A stretch of 64,000 nt of DNA from JAIBCM01 sp041395165 (GTDB lineage Bacteria > Verrucomicrobiota > Verrucomicrobiia > JADLBR01 > JAIBCM01): positions 1-64,000 of the forward strand of contig JAWLBA010000003.1 of the NCBI GenBank assembly GCA_041395165.1, read 5' to 3'. How positions within the stretch are numbered: position 1 is the stretch's first letter; each line of letters starts with the position of its first letter. Shown here piece after piece: positions 35,633-45,841 of the stretch. The position numbers and the translations under genes were made by a program. Under the pieces are notes generated by a model. It was not told the origin of the DNA. It saw only the letters and a list, made by a program, of their open reading frames with translations, and made no database searches.

Positions 35633-36532
35633 TCATAAAATAACATTATTTTTCTTTCTCATTGCTTGCGATAAAAACACAATGCGTTCACACAAATCCG
35701 CAAATCCTATCCCGGCTGCAGCTGCGGCCTTTGGCAACAAACTGGTTTCTGTCATACCAGGAATTGTATTCGCTTCCAAAACCCAGGGTCGCTCTTGCTC
35801 ATCCAACAAAACATCCACTCGCGAATAAACCTCACAACCCAAAGCTCGATGTGCACTCAAAGCGGCTTCCTGAACTGCTTCCTTGACTGATTTTGATAAA
35901 TTTGCGGGACAATGATACAACGTTCGACCTGAAGTATATTTATTTTGATAATCATAAAACCCTTCCTGTGGTTCAATATGAACTACTGGCAAAGCTTGAT
36001 CTCCCAAAATGCCAACTGTTAGCTCTTTACCTACAATCATCTGCTCTACGATTACCTCGTCATCATACTGAAAAGCAAGCGTCAAAGCCGAATCCACTTT
36101 TTCTTGTGACATCACTCGAGAAATCCCAACACTGGACCCTTGCCGCGACGGTTTCACCACAAATGGTAAAGCCAATGAAGGATGCTGACCCTTTTTACAA
36201 ATTTCAAAAGCAGGCGTAGGCACCTCATGATTCACAAAAATCTCTTTCGAAACCACTTTATCAAAGGCCTTCTCACTGGCCATCTGTCCACAACCCGTGT
36301 AAATTAAATTTTGCTTATCCAAAATAGCTTGCACTTGGCCATCTTCACCAAACGTCCCATGCAACGCGATAAAAACCACATCGCAAACAGGCACCCCAAA
36401 CTCTTCGGAAACCACATCCAATTCGCTGACTTCATGACCTTTTTCACGCAAAGCTTTCGCCACAGCCGCTCCCGAACGCAAAGAAACTTCGCGCTCTGCC
36501 GAAATGCCACCTTTTAAAACCACAATCTTCAT
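35633..36532 (-). CDS. ddl: D-alanine--D-alanine ligase
   Basis: Joins two D-Ala residues for the peptidoglycan stem peptide. 299 residues, ATP-grasp fold. Motifs: VLKGGISAEREVSLRSG at the N-terminus, HGTFGEDGQVQAIL (~residue 59), the ATP loop KPSRQGSSVGI (~127), RVDVLLDEQERPWVLEANTIPGMTETSL (~235-265, metal and substrate residues). The ATG overlaps the stop of murC-murB (ATGA). In Chlamydia Ddl is fused to MurC; here it is separate. Confidence 0.95.
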   Translation of the reverse strand: MKIVVLKGGISAEREVSLRSGAAVAKALREKGHEVSELDVVSEEFGVPVCDVVFIALHGTFGEDGQVQAILDKQNLIYTGCGQMASEKAFDKVVSKEIFVNHEVPTPAFEICKKGQHPSLALPFVVKPSRQGSSVGISRVMSQEKVDSALTLAFQYDDEVIVEQMIVGKELTVGILGDQALPVVHIEPQEGFYDYQNKYTSGRTLYHCPANLSKSVKEAVQEAALSAHRALGCEVYSRVDVLLDEQERPWVLEANTIPGMTETSLLPKAAAAAGIGFADLCERIVFLSQAMRKKNNVIL

Positions 36533-38838
36533 TTTGTTATCTTAACACTTTCATTATCTCCTAAAATGATAATTTCCGTTTCCAATTCAACGCCGCGTTC
36601 CGCACGAGCGCGTTGCCGCACCAACTCAATTAATTGCAACACATCCGATGCAGTTGCGGTACCATTGTTTACGATAAAATTGCCGTGCTCTTGACTAACC
36701 CGTGCTCCCCCAACCGATAAACCTTTTAACCCCAACTCGTCCACCAATTTACCCGCAGGACTCAACGAAGGGTTCTTAAAAATACAACCCGCACTCGATG
36801 CTGCCGGTTGCGATTCCCAACGTTTTTCACTAAACTTACGCAAACGTTCTTCCACAACTTCTTTTGCTTCTTTTTTACCCTGTAAAACTGCTGATAAAAC
36901 AATTTTATTCTGTAACGTTGGCACACAACGATAATCAGCTTGAATCCCATCTCGTAACAATTCAGTAACTTCACCTTTTTGATTCATGCAACGCACCGAA
37001 ACCACTCGTTCAAACATCCACCCTCCCATAGCCCCTGCATTCATAAATAATGCACCACCTAAACTCCCTGGAATTCCTTCCATAAACTCAAAACCACCTA
37101 ATCCTTCGCGCTTCGCAGCCGCCACAATCGATTTTAATTTTGCGCCCGCCTGCGCAAAAACTTTATCTTTTACAATTTCAATCTTTGAAAAAAAATCCTC
37201 ATGCAAATGCAAACAAACCCCACGAATCCCTCCATCTTTAATTAATAAATTTGATCCCCTTCCAATAAATGTGACAGGCATAGCGTTTTTTTCGCACAAT
37301 TGCAAAACTCTCACTAAAGATTCTTCCCCATCCGGCTCACACCAAAACTCCGCTGGCCCACCCACACGCAAAGTAGTGTGCCGACGCAAAGGCTCATTAC
37401 GAACCACACGTCCTCGGTCTCCAACCACTTTTATTAACTCTCGATAAAATTTCAAATGTTCTACCAAAATCTGCGTCACTTTTCCAATATCACCCGCTCC
37501 CAACACCACAACACAATCGCCTGGCTTCACTTCATGCACCAGTTCTTGTGCCAATGCTAAGCTTTGACCTTGAAAAGAAACTGCCCCATGCCCGGCTACC
37601 TCAACGGCACGAAACAAATTTTCCCCAGTCACCTCCGGCCAATCCTTTGCTGACTCATCCGCTGGATAAATTCCCGTCAAAAACAAGCGATCTGCCAAAT
37701 CAAAAGCTTTAGCGAAATCCTCCCTTAACGCTTTCGTGCGACTGAACCGATGCGGCTGAAAAACTACCACTAACCGCCTGCCAGTCGCCACCTGCTTTGC
37801 AGCTTCTAGCGTCGCTCGAATTTCAGTGGGATGATGTCCATAATCATCAATTACTAAAAAATGATCACACTCCCATTTAACCTCAAACCTACGACGCGCT
37901 CCTTGAAAAGAAGCAAGTCCTTCCACAATCATTTTTTCACTTAACCCCGCTTCATGCGCCACGGCAATTGCTCCCAACGCGTTTCGAACGTTATGCGAAC
38001 CTGGCAAAGATAAGTGTACTCTCTCCAGCCATAATTTCCCCTTTATCCACACATCAAAACGCGACCCCGATTTATCAAAGACAACATTTTGCCCCTGAAC
38101 ATCAACTGAATGACTCAATCCAAAACTAATAACATTTTCAAAATTTTCAAAAACTCGCGTCGCTCCCTCATCATCTCCACAATAAAAAATTTTCCCTTTC
38201 GTTTGTTCTCCCAACTCTCGAAAAACCGATTCAATCGCCTGCAAAGAAGAATAAAAATCCAAATGCTCCTTTTCAATATTTAACACCAAAGAAAAATGAG
38301 GCGCATACTTAGCCAGTGTGCCATCGCTTTCATCTCCTTCAGCAATAAACCAATCCCCCTCACCAATTTTCGCGCTTGCTCCTAACTGCGTCACCACGCC
38401 TCCCACATAGAAAGAACTTTGTGTCTCATGAAACAACCAGGCCAATAAACTTGTCGTCGTCGTTTTTCCGTGCATTCCAGCTACGACAATAGATTTTTTC
38501 TCTACCAACAAAGCCGCCAACAATTCCGCGCGATGAAAAATAGGAATTTTTCTCGTTCGAGCCGATTCCAATTCCACATTACCCTCATCAATTGCCGATG
38601 AAACCACAACCGCTTGAGCTTGATCCACAAAATTCGACTGATGACCTTGAAAAAAAACCAATCCTTTTTCTTCCAATTGTTGAATAATTCGGCTTTCCAC
38701 CAAATCAGAACCCGAAACCTGATAATCTTTTTCCAATAATAAACGGGCCAATCCCGACATCCCACTCCCTCCTACTCCCACAAAATGCCAAAAACGGTTG
38801 GGCACACGATGATGCAAGCATTGCAGAATTGCACTCAT
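36529..38838 (-). CDS. murC-murB: MurC-MurB fusion: UDP-MurNAc--L-alanine ligase and UDP-GlcNAc-enolpyruvate reductase
   Basis: A 769-residue bifunctional protein. Residues ~1-455 are MurC: FVGVGGSGMSGLARLL, the P-loop GMHGKTTTTSLLAW (~112) and DDYGHHPTEIRATL (~325). Residues ~465-769 are MurB: an FAD-binding domain starting PLRRHTTLRVGGPAEFW, GRGSNLLIKDGGIRG, GIPGSLGGALFMNAG, the catalytic-serine region SSAGCIFKNP (~690) and the closing HGNFIVNNG. Both halves look complete, so the fusion would make UDP-MurNAc and add L-Ala to it. No stop or start separates the halves. It sits between murG and ddl, with ATGA overlaps at both ends. Confidence 0.93.
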   Translation of the reverse strand: MSAILQCLHHRVPNRFWHFVGVGGSGMSGLARLLLEKDYQVSGSDLVESRIIQQLEEKGLVFFQGHQSNFVDQAQAVVVSSAIDEGNVELESARTRKIPIFHRAELLAALLVEKKSIVVAGMHGKTTTTSLLAWLFHETQSSFYVGGVVTQLGASAKIGEGDWFIAEGDESDGTLAKYAPHFSLVLNIEKEHLDFYSSLQAIESVFRELGEQTKGKIFYCGDDEGATRVFENFENVISFGLSHSVDVQGQNVVFDKSGSRFDVWIKGKLWLERVHLSLPGSHNVRNALGAIAVAHEAGLSEKMIVEGLASFQGARRRFEVKWECDHFLVIDDYGHHPTEIRATLEAAKQVATGRRLVVVFQPHRFSRTKALREDFAKAFDLADRLFLTGIYPADESAKDWPEVTGENLFRAVEVAGHGAVSFQGQSLALAQELVHEVKPGDCVVVLGAGDIGKVTQILVEHLKFYRELIKVVGDRGRVVRNEPLRRHTTLRVGGPAEFWCEPDGEESLVRVLQLCEKNAMPVTFIGRGSNLLIKDGGIRGVCLHLHEDFFSKIEIVKDKVFAQAGAKLKSIVAAAKREGLGGFEFMEGIPGSLGGALFMNAGAMGGWMFERVVSVRCMNQKGEVTELLRDGIQADYRCVPTLQNKIVLSAVLQGKKEAKEVVEERLRKFSEKRWESQPAASSAGCIFKNPSLSPAGKLVDELGLKGLSVGGARVSQEHGNFIVNNGTATASDVLQLIELVRQRARAERGVELETEIIILGDNESVKITK

Positions 38839-39944
38839 GCTCGTTTCTCCTTGATAGCCCTCATCACCGCATCCGCAACACGTTCGGCACCATCTTCAAT
38901 GGCTACCTTTCGACACGCTTCACGCATCCGCTGCCATTGCTCTTGATCTTCTAATAAAATTTTTATTTTCTGAGCGAGTATTTCGGGTGTGAGAGAATCC
39001 TGTTCCCCCATCCAAGCCGCACCCGCTTTTTCAAAAACTTGCGCATTAAAAAATTGATGATTACCTGCTGCAAAAGGAAAAGGAATCAGCACACTAGGAA
39101 TTTTCCAAGCCGCCAACTCACTTACTGAGGCTGCGCCACTTCGAGAAATGGCAAGGTCCGTAACTCGATAAATTTCAGCCATCTCACCACAAAACTCCAT
39201 CACCTCTGCCTGAAATCCTTCTCGCCGATAATTCAACTCCACTAACTCCTTTTCCCCTTTTCCAGTAAGATGAATAAATTGCCAACGTGACTGTAATCCC
39301 TCCCAACACCGCATGGCTTGAATTACTAATTCATTCAACGCCTTAGCGCCTTGACTTCCTCCCATCACCAAAATCGTTTTCTTTTCGGGAGATAAACCCA
39401 TTTTTTTCAACGTTTCAATTCGATCACCCTTTTGCGGCTTTACTTTTAACGGCGTACCAGTCACACCGGTGTTAACTATCGAAGCCAAATGCGATCGACA
39501 CGCTTCAAATCCCAATAAAACCTTATCCACCTTTTTTGCTAACCAAGCCGTCACTCTTCCTGGAATCACATTGGACTCATGCGTCAATGTCGGAATTTTT
39601 CTCTCTATCGCATAACGCAAAGGCACAGCCGAGGTAAAACCGCCCATTCCCAATACAGCATCCGGCTTCCAAACTTTGAACCATTTTTCACATTCTCGCA
39701 CTGCTTGAAAATAGCGCCAAAAAAACCCCACCAAAAGAAATGGACGAAACCCAGGCCATCCTACGACCGATAAAACACGAAACTCATAACCTTGATGTTT
39801 ACTCAATGCAGAACGATCAATATCTTTATTTGAAACGAGTAGTAGTATTTGATTACCCCGCTCTTGCAACACATCAGCCACTGCCAAACCAGGAAACAAA
39901 TGTCCTCCCGTTCCGCCACACGCAATGGCAACACGATAACTCAT
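38835..39944 (-). CDS. murG: Undecaprenyldiphospho-muramoylpentapeptide GlcNAc transferase
   Basis: Makes lipid II from lipid I at the inner face of the membrane. 369 residues, GT28 fold. The N-terminal G-loop IACGGTGGHLFPGLAVAD, the central VLGMGGFTSAVPL and HESNVIPGR, the second G-loop MGGSQGAKALNELV (~190) and the UDP-binding ISRSGAASVSELAAWKIPSVLIPFPFAAGNHQ (~275) are all present. It overlaps murC-murB by 4 nt and follows ftsW by 3 nt. Confidence 0.95.
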   Translation of the reverse strand: MSYRVAIACGGTGGHLFPGLAVADVLQERGNQILLLVSNKDIDRSALSKHQGYEFRVLSVVGWPGFRPFLLVGFFWRYFQAVRECEKWFKVWKPDAVLGMGGFTSAVPLRYAIERKIPTLTHESNVIPGRVTAWLAKKVDKVLLGFEACRSHLASIVNTGVTGTPLKVKPQKGDRIETLKKMGLSPEKKTILVMGGSQGAKALNELVIQAMRCWEGLQSRWQFIHLTGKGEKELVELNYRREGFQAEVMEFCGEMAEIYRVTDLAISRSGAASVSELAAWKIPSVLIPFPFAAGNHQFFNAQVFEKAGAAWMGEQDSLTPEILAQKIKILLEDQEQWQRMREACRKVAIEDGAERVADAVMRAIKEKRA

Positions 39945-39947
39945 AAA

Positions 39948-41099
39948 TCACGTAAGCCTCTCTCTTTTCTTCCATACCCATCGCGTTTCTTCTTCGCTCG
40001 AAACGTGACGCGCAATACTCACTAACCATCCTGTCATAGCCAAAGCCACCACCAAATTTGATCCACCATATCTAATAAAAGGCAACGCCAACCCTTTATT
40101 CGGTAACAAACGAGTAACAACTCCCATATTAATAAAAGCTTGCAACCCCACCAATGTCACAATACCTAGCGCCAGTAAAGTTCCCTGCCAATCCGAAGCG
40201 CGCGTTGCAATATAACCACCAATCACTACATACATGACAAAGCCTAACACAATCATTAACGTCGCCCTCAACCCTAACTCTTCACCAATAATTGCAAAGA
40301 TAAAATCGGTATGTGCCTCAGGAAGATAATAAAGTTTTTGGCGACTTTCTCCAATGCCCAAACCCTCTACTCCACCCGAACCCAGTGCAATCAATGACTG
40401 TGTTTGTTGCCAACCCTCACCCTTTTCCACCATTTTATTTTCACGACTGGCGTGCGCCCATAAACGACTTAATCGCTCTTTATCTTTCGATACAATAAAC
40501 CCCACACCTCCGGCCGCTATCACCATCGTTAAAACGAGATATTGCCAACGCACACCTGCCGCAAACCATAAAATCATCAACACTGCGCCCAACAACAACG
40601 TCGTGCCTACATCTTTTTCAAAAAGAATGAAAAGCAAGACCACACCGCAAACCGCAGCAGGAATACAAAAACCATAAAGAAACGTTTTGACCCGTCGCTG
40701 ATTTATATCATACCACCATGAAACAAATAGTAGTAAAGCCAATTTAGCCAATTCACTCGGCTGCAAAGTCAATCCTCCCAAACCCAGCCAACGATTTGCG
40801 CCATTAACTCGCTTCCCAATCCCCGGCACATAACATAAAGCTAAAAGAATCACAACCCCTCCCAACAACCACCAAATATTTTTATTCCAACAACGATAAT
40901 CTCGAAAAGCTGTGACTCCTAAAGCAATCAACCCTAAAATCAACCAAACCGCCTGATTTTTTAAAAATCGAAAACTATCTCCGGCATGGAGCGCTTCCCT
41001 AGAGAAAGCGCTCGCGCTATACAACATCACCAAGCCCAGTCCACAAAAACTGAACAAGATAAAAAATAAAAGCGTGGAACCCTGCCGTTTAAAAAGCAT
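39948..41099 (-). CDS. ftsW: Peptidoglycan polymerase FtsW (SEDS family)
   Basis: 383 residues with about 10 membrane helices; SEDS glycosyltransferase that polymerises lipid II at the septum with FtsI. Motifs: GLGLVMLYSASAFSREAL at the start, KRVNGANRWLGLGGLTLQPSELAKLAL (~100-125), LPEAHTDFIFAIIGEELG (~245) and GVVTRLLPNKGLALPFIRYGGSNL (~330), where the GLxLPFxSYGGS consensus has Arg in place of Ser. Its first 73 nt overlap the 3' end of the LysM gene as annotated. Confidence 0.93.
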   Translation of the reverse strand: MLFKRQGSTLLFFILFSFCGLGLVMLYSASAFSREALHAGDSFRFLKNQAVWLILGLIALGVTAFRDYRCWNKNIWWLLGGVVILLALCYVPGIGKRVNGANRWLGLGGLTLQPSELAKLALLLFVSWWYDINQRRVKTFLYGFCIPAAVCGVVLLFILFEKDVGTTLLLGAVLMILWFAAGVRWQYLVLTMVIAAGGVGFIVSKDKERLSRLWAHASRENKMVEKGEGWQQTQSLIALGSGGVEGLGIGESRQKLYYLPEAHTDFIFAIIGEELGLRATLMIVLGFVMYVVIGGYIATRASDWQGTLLALGIVTLVGLQAFINMGVVTRLLPNKGLALPFIRYGGSNLVVALAMTGWLVSIARHVSSEEETRWVWKKRERLT

Positions 41100-41992
41100 A
41101 GATTTTTATTGTCCGGACATCGCAACATGAGAAGCCTCAATTTTTGAGGCGAAGCGGCTTTAGAAACTTCAGTTTCCACTGGAATCTTTAACTGCATACC
41201 CACACCAATTTTATTAGCATCTTGAATTTGATTAGCTTCTAAAATTAATTGTGGTTTCGTGCCAAATTTTTTAGCAATTCGATAAAGCGTGTCACCCTTG
41301 ATCACCGTATAATTCTCCATTCTTTTCGCAGTAGATTTTGTTTCTTCAACAGGTTTAGTCACAGTATTTTTCACACTGGCAACTACAGGCGTGGAATTGA
41401 TAGCAGGAGAAGAAACCGCTGTTGTTGGTTGCGATTGTGGCACCGGCATTACAGGTAAATTTTGCTGAGTCGCAATCATTTTCGAATCGGAAACTTTCAA
41501 AATCTGACCCAAACGAATCTTATCATTCGTCAACTGATTCCATTTCAACAAATTCACCAAAGTAATTTTGTATTGCTTGGCAATTTTACTTAATGTGTCA
41601 CCTTTCGCCACCGTGTGCAAAAGCGGCGCTGAAGCCACCATCTCTTTTTTTACTTCCTGAACAGCAGCCTTAGGCGTCATCACAGGCGGAGGCAAAGTAG
41701 AAGTGACAGCGGGTTTGGCAATATCCTTCTCCTCCGAAGCTACAGTAGGAGTCGTTTGACTGATTTCCTCTGCTATTTTTTGAACTTGCGGTTCGCTGAC
41801 TTCCATTTTTTTTCTGGATCGACTCTTTTGCGGTTTTTCCGAAACTTCGCTCACACTAGTTTCCGCACCACCTCGCCAATATTGAAACGCAAAAGCGCCA
41901 CCGATCACCACAAGATGAACAACTAAGACAATTAAAAAGACATGCGACAAACGAATACCTTCTTTACTTTCTTTTTCCCATTGATTTTCCAT
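41027..41992 (-). CDS. Membrane-anchored protein with two LysM domains
   Basis: 321 residues from ATG 41992, which has AAGGAG 8 nt upstream. An N-terminal cytoplasmic stretch (ENQWEKESKEGIRLS) leads to one membrane helix (HVFLIVLVVHLVVIGGAFAF). A periplasmic Pro/Thr/Lys-rich part then carries two LysM domains (HTVAKGDTLSKIAKQYKITL...LGQILKV and YTVIKGDTLYRIAKKFGTKP...GMQLKIP). It probably binds peptidoglycan at the division site. Its C-terminus overlaps ftsW; another frame would end in HVAMSGQ* near 41110, so a late frameshift is possible. Its place between murD and ftsW is not part of the standard cluster. Confidence 0.8.
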   Translation of the reverse strand: MENQWEKESKEGIRLSHVFLIVLVVHLVVIGGAFAFQYWRGGAETSVSEVSEKPQKSRSRKKMEVSEPQVQKIAEEISQTTPTVASEEKDIAKPAVTSTLPPPVMTPKAAVQEVKKEMVASAPLLHTVAKGDTLSKIAKQYKITLVNLLKWNQLTNDKIRLGQILKVSDSKMIATQQNLPVMPVPQSQPTTAVSSPAINSTPVVASVKNTVTKPVEETKSTAKRMENYTVIKGDTLYRIAKKFGTKPQLILEANQIQDANKIGVGMQLKIPVETEVSKAASPQKLRLLMLRCPDNKNLCFLNGRVPRFYFLSCSVFVDWAW

Positions 41993-42014
41993 ATTAATTT
42001 CTCCTTTTTTGAAT

Positions 42015-43352
42015 TTAATCGACATTTTCCTGTAAAAGTTTTTGCACCATTGCTTTGAATTGATTGCCACGATCCGCATAATCGCGAAACATGTCAAAAC
42101 TGGAACAACCGGGTGACAACAACACCACATCACCTGCTTGCGCTAAACACACAGCTTGATTAAAAGCCTCTTGAAAATCTGGTGCGAACAAACAATTAGC
42201 CTTCACCCAGACCTGTTTTAATTTCGATGCAGTTTCTCCTATTAACACCACACCTCGAGTTCGTTTCGCTACTAGCTCTGCTACAGAATCAAATTCAAAT
42301 CCCTTATCCTTACCACCCGCAATTAAAACAATGGGATTAGGAAAACTTTCAATCGCTTGTACCATAGCGTCTACATTGGTTGCTTTAGAATCATTAATAA
42401 ACGTCACCCCTTTTATTTTTCCAACCCACTCACATCGATGAGGGGCAAGACGAAAATTAATCAACGCCTTCACAATTGCTGACTCTTCGATTCCATAATA
42501 TTGAGCCACTGCAATCGCCACCATGACATTTTCCGCATTGTGCAATCCCTCCAAAGGCAAGGATTCCATAGCAATAATTTTGCGACCATGATAACAAATC
42601 ACACCCTGTTCCAAAGTATAATCCGCCGCCAATCCTCGCGCAGAAAAAGTAATCGTTTTCGCTTTTAAATCCAACTGACCAAAGGAAGCATTAACAATTG
42701 CCAAATCACCAGCATCTTGATTTTTAAAAATTTTTAACTTTGCAGCAAAATATTCACTCATCGAATCATAGCGATCCATATGATCCGGTGAAATATTCAA
42801 CAACGCAGCAACTTTCGGATGAAAATGAACGGTTTGCTCCAATTGGAAAGAACTTGCTTCCACCACCGTCACATCTCGTTTATCGCTATCATGAATCACT
42901 TCACTCAAAGCCAAGCCAATATTACCTGCAGCACACGATCTTTTACCACCCGCAGTTAAAATAGCATGAACTAACTCCGTTGTTGTTGTTTTCCCATTCG
43001 TTCCTGTAATCGCAATTAAAGGACATTGACAAAAACGATAAGCCAACTCCAATTCACTCCATATTGGTACTTTGGCTTTCAATAAACTTTGAATCATAGA
43101 GCGCCGAGGATCAATACCGGGGCTCAAAACTCCAAAATCAAAACGCATCTCATCCGCACGAATAAACTTTCCCAACTCAACATGAATTCCTCGCGCCAAC
43201 AAAGAATTAGCACGTTCTCTCAACAACTCATTATCCGATTCGTCTCTCACTGTAACCTCCGCTCCTAATCCATGAAGCAAACGCGCCGCTGCCAAACCAC
43301 TGGCACCCAGCCCGATCACCACAACTTTTTGTCCGCTCCATTTCATAACCAT
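42015..43352 (-). CDS. murD: UDP-MurNAc-L-alanine--D-glutamate ligase
   Basis: Adds D-Glu to UDP-MurNAc-L-Ala. 445 residues. Motifs: VVVIGLGASGLAAARLLHGLGA at the N-terminus, the P-loop ITGTNGKTTTTELVHAIL (~113), NISPDHMDRYDSM (~187), the ligase motif LAPHRCEWVGKIKGVTFINDSKATN (~305-325) and VLLSPGCSSFDMF (~415). The start is the first of two close ATG codons; the second (43346) is equally possible. It is one of the unbroken genes in a stretch with many frameshifts. Confidence 0.95.
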   Translation of the reverse strand: MVMKWSGQKVVVIGLGASGLAAARLLHGLGAEVTVRDESDNELLRERANSLLARGIHVELGKFIRADEMRFDFGVLSPGIDPRRSMIQSLLKAKVPIWSELELAYRFCQCPLIAITGTNGKTTTTELVHAILTAGGKRSCAAGNIGLALSEVIHDSDKRDVTVVEASSFQLEQTVHFHPKVAALLNISPDHMDRYDSMSEYFAAKLKIFKNQDAGDLAIVNASFGQLDLKAKTITFSARGLAADYTLEQGVICYHGRKIIAMESLPLEGLHNAENVMVAIAVAQYYGIEESAIVKALINFRLAPHRCEWVGKIKGVTFINDSKATNVDAMVQAIESFPNPIVLIAGGKDKGFEFDSVAELVAKRTRGVVLIGETASKLKQVWVKANCLFAPDFQEAFNQAVCLAQAGDVVLLSPGCSSFDMFRDYADRGNQFKAMVQKLLQENVD

Positions 43353-43368
43353 TCATGCTTCATCTACC

Positions 43369-44464
43369 TCATCGTAATTTCAAAGTTAACAAAGCCAGCG
43401 ACGCAAAAAAAACGCCAAGAATCCAAAATCGAACCACCACCGTTGTCTCACTCCACCCTTTCAATTCGAAATGATGATGAAGTGGCGCCATCGCAAAAAT
43501 CCTTTGACCAGTCAGCTTAAAAGAGGCCACTTGCAAAATCACCGAAAGCGCTTCCATCACAAACACACCACCCACAACCAACAATAAAAATTCTTGATTA
43601 ATACAAATCGCAATCGTGCCCAAAGCTCCCCCAATTGCCAAAGAGCCAGTGTCACCCATAAAAACTTTTGCTGGATAACAATTGAACCATAAAAACCCTA
43701 AAGTCGCGCCCACTAGCGCAGCAGCAATCACCGTCAACTCACCTGTTCCAGCCGTATAAGGCATAAATAAATACTCAGCCAATTTCACATTGCCCGACAC
43801 ATAGCTAAAAATACCAAACACCAACGCCACAATCACCGTGCATCCCGCAGCCAAACCATCTAGCCCGTCTGTTAAATTTACTGCATTTGAAGAGCCCGTT
43901 AACACCAAAGCAAAAAAGCCAAAGCTCCCCAACCCATCGTTAAAATTGGTTCTTTAAAGAATGGCACTTCCAACTGAGACGCCTGTCGACTCGTTGCTTC
44001 ATCACTCAACAAAGTGGCTCCGATCACAACAGCCAACACAATTTGCACTAAAAGTTTTACTCGACCCGAACTCCAGCCGATTTCTTGCGTTTCACTTTCA
44101 ACAAATCATCCCAAAATCCCAACCCGCCTAAAATTAGCATCGCAAACAAAGTCAAAAGAACAAATCGATTTAAAATCGGTGCCCACAACACAGTAGCAAT
44201 CACCACCGCTGCTAAAATCATCACGCCCCCCATCGTCGGCGTTCCACTTTTTCCACCATGCAATTCAGCTAAACGATGAACCTCTTCCTTAGCATGAATC
44301 GGTTGACCCAATTTTAACTCGGTTAACTTACGAATAATCCAGGGTCCAAAAAATAAACAAAACAAAAGACCCGTCGTCGCCGCCCCTAATGCACGAAAAG
44401 AAACGTAACGAAACAAGTTAAACGCACCAAACGTCTCAGAATAACGATGTAACAATTCTAACAT
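43369..44464 (-). pseudogene. mraY: Phospho-MurNAc-pentapeptide transferase, two apparent frameshifts
   Basis: Makes lipid I from UDP-MurNAc-pentapeptide and undecaprenyl phosphate. Three frame segments together give a complete MraY of about 364 residues: MLELLHRYSETFGAF to GFWDDLLKVKRKKS (44464-44057), SSGRVKLLVQIVLAVVIGAT to EPILTMGWG (in a second frame), and SFGFFALVLTGSSNAVNLTDGLDGLA to the end (43932-43369). The signature GGKSGTPTMGG, the catalytic Asp regions DDLLK and NLTDGLDGLA, and MAPLHHHFELKG are all there. Breaks lie near 44060 and 43930. As mraY is essential, sequence errors are more likely than decay. Confidence 0.85.
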
Positions 44465-45841
44465 GAGTGATTCCTTTCTGGAACGCTCCCTACCAACGCT
44501 TCTACCACCCGTTCTAACCGTGCTGAGCGCGACGCCTTCACCAAAATCACATCATTTGCACCTTCATTTTCCATAAGGAAATCGATAGCCTCTTCGATTC
44601 CACCAAAAGTTTTAACCTTTATCTTATTAGCAATTCCCTGCGCATAATTTTCCGCTTCACTCCCAATCGCTACCACCAAATCCAAAGGAAGTTGAGCTGC
44701 TTCTCGACCTACATAACAATGCCACTGGCTCGACTCCTCACCCAACTCACCCATACTACCCAACACCGCAATTCGTCGACCTGATAATCCAGCTAAATAA
44801 TGCAAAGCTGCTTTCATGGAACTGGGATTAGCATTATAAGAATCATCAATCACCTTTCCGCCACCTTGCGCAACATATACTTTCATGCGCCCGGAAGGTA
44901 AACTCACCCGCTTCAATCCTCCCGCCATCTCATCTAAAGAAAAATCTAACGATAAACCCGTAGCAATGGCCAAAGCAGCATTCCCCGCCAAATGTCGCCC
45001 CACCAATGGCAGTTCAAAAATTTTCTCATCGCCCTGAAAAATCACACGAAAAGATTGCCCGTTATCATTTTCTTTTAATTCAATTACTCGAACGTCAGCC
45101 GATTCACTAAACCCGGCTGTTAAAACCCTCCCTTTTGCTTTACCACGCAACAATTCCGTCCAAGAATCGTCTGCATTTAAAATGGCAGTCGCTTGAGTTT
45201 TCATTCCCTCAAGCAACGCTCCTTCCTCCTTGGCAACCCCCGCTTCATCTTTAAAAAATTCCAAATGTTCCAAACCAATATTGGTAATAACTCCCACACT
45301 CGGCTTAACCAATTTCGTTAAAAAAGCAATTTCGCCTGGATGATTCGTGCCTAATTCCACTACCGCTGCTTCATGCTCAGGATTAATTTCCAAAAGCGTC
45401 AATGGCACACCAAGATGATTATTTAAATTACCCAAAGTTTTCGCAGTTTTACAACGTTGACCTAATGCTGCCGCAATTAACTCTTTTGTGCTTGTCTTAC
45501 CGTTACTTCCGGCTACCGCCACAATCGGAATCTTAAGACTATTGCGATAAACAGACGCTAACTGCTGTAATGCCAATACAGTGTCATCAACACAAATTAA
45601 TGGAAACTCTTTCGGCGTTTCTACATCACGCTCCACAACAGCAGTCGCAGCACCCCGTTCAATGGCTTCTCCAATAAAATTATGAGCATCGTAACGCTCT
45701 CCTTCAATGCAAAAAAGCAATCACCTTTTGTCACTCGACGCGAATCTGTGCTCACACCCAAACTTGAGTGGCACTCGAAACATTTCGTCCCGACAACAAA
45801 AATGCATCATCCCAAACTTCTATCAATTCCGAAAGCTTCAT
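44458..45841 (-). pseudogene. murF: UDP-MurNAc-tripeptide--D-Ala-D-Ala ligase, N-terminus frameshifted
   Basis: The main frame (45720-44458) holds the ATP-binding GSNGKTSTKELIAAAL, ELGTNHPGEIAFL, DDSYNANPSSMKAAL and the C-terminal domain. The N-terminal substrate domain is found in two other frames: MKLSELIEVWDDAFLLSGRN from ATG 45841, and GVSTDSRRVTKGDCFFAL after a shift near 45760, with a second shift near 45705. Read together they give a normal MurF of about 460 residues. The start overlaps the murE stop (TGATG) and has GGAGG 9 nt upstream. Sequence error is the likely cause of the breaks. Confidence 0.85.

Noticed and set aside
36986..37447. A 153-residue plus-strand frame opposite murC-murB
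   Set aside because: Antisense shadow of the MurB half.
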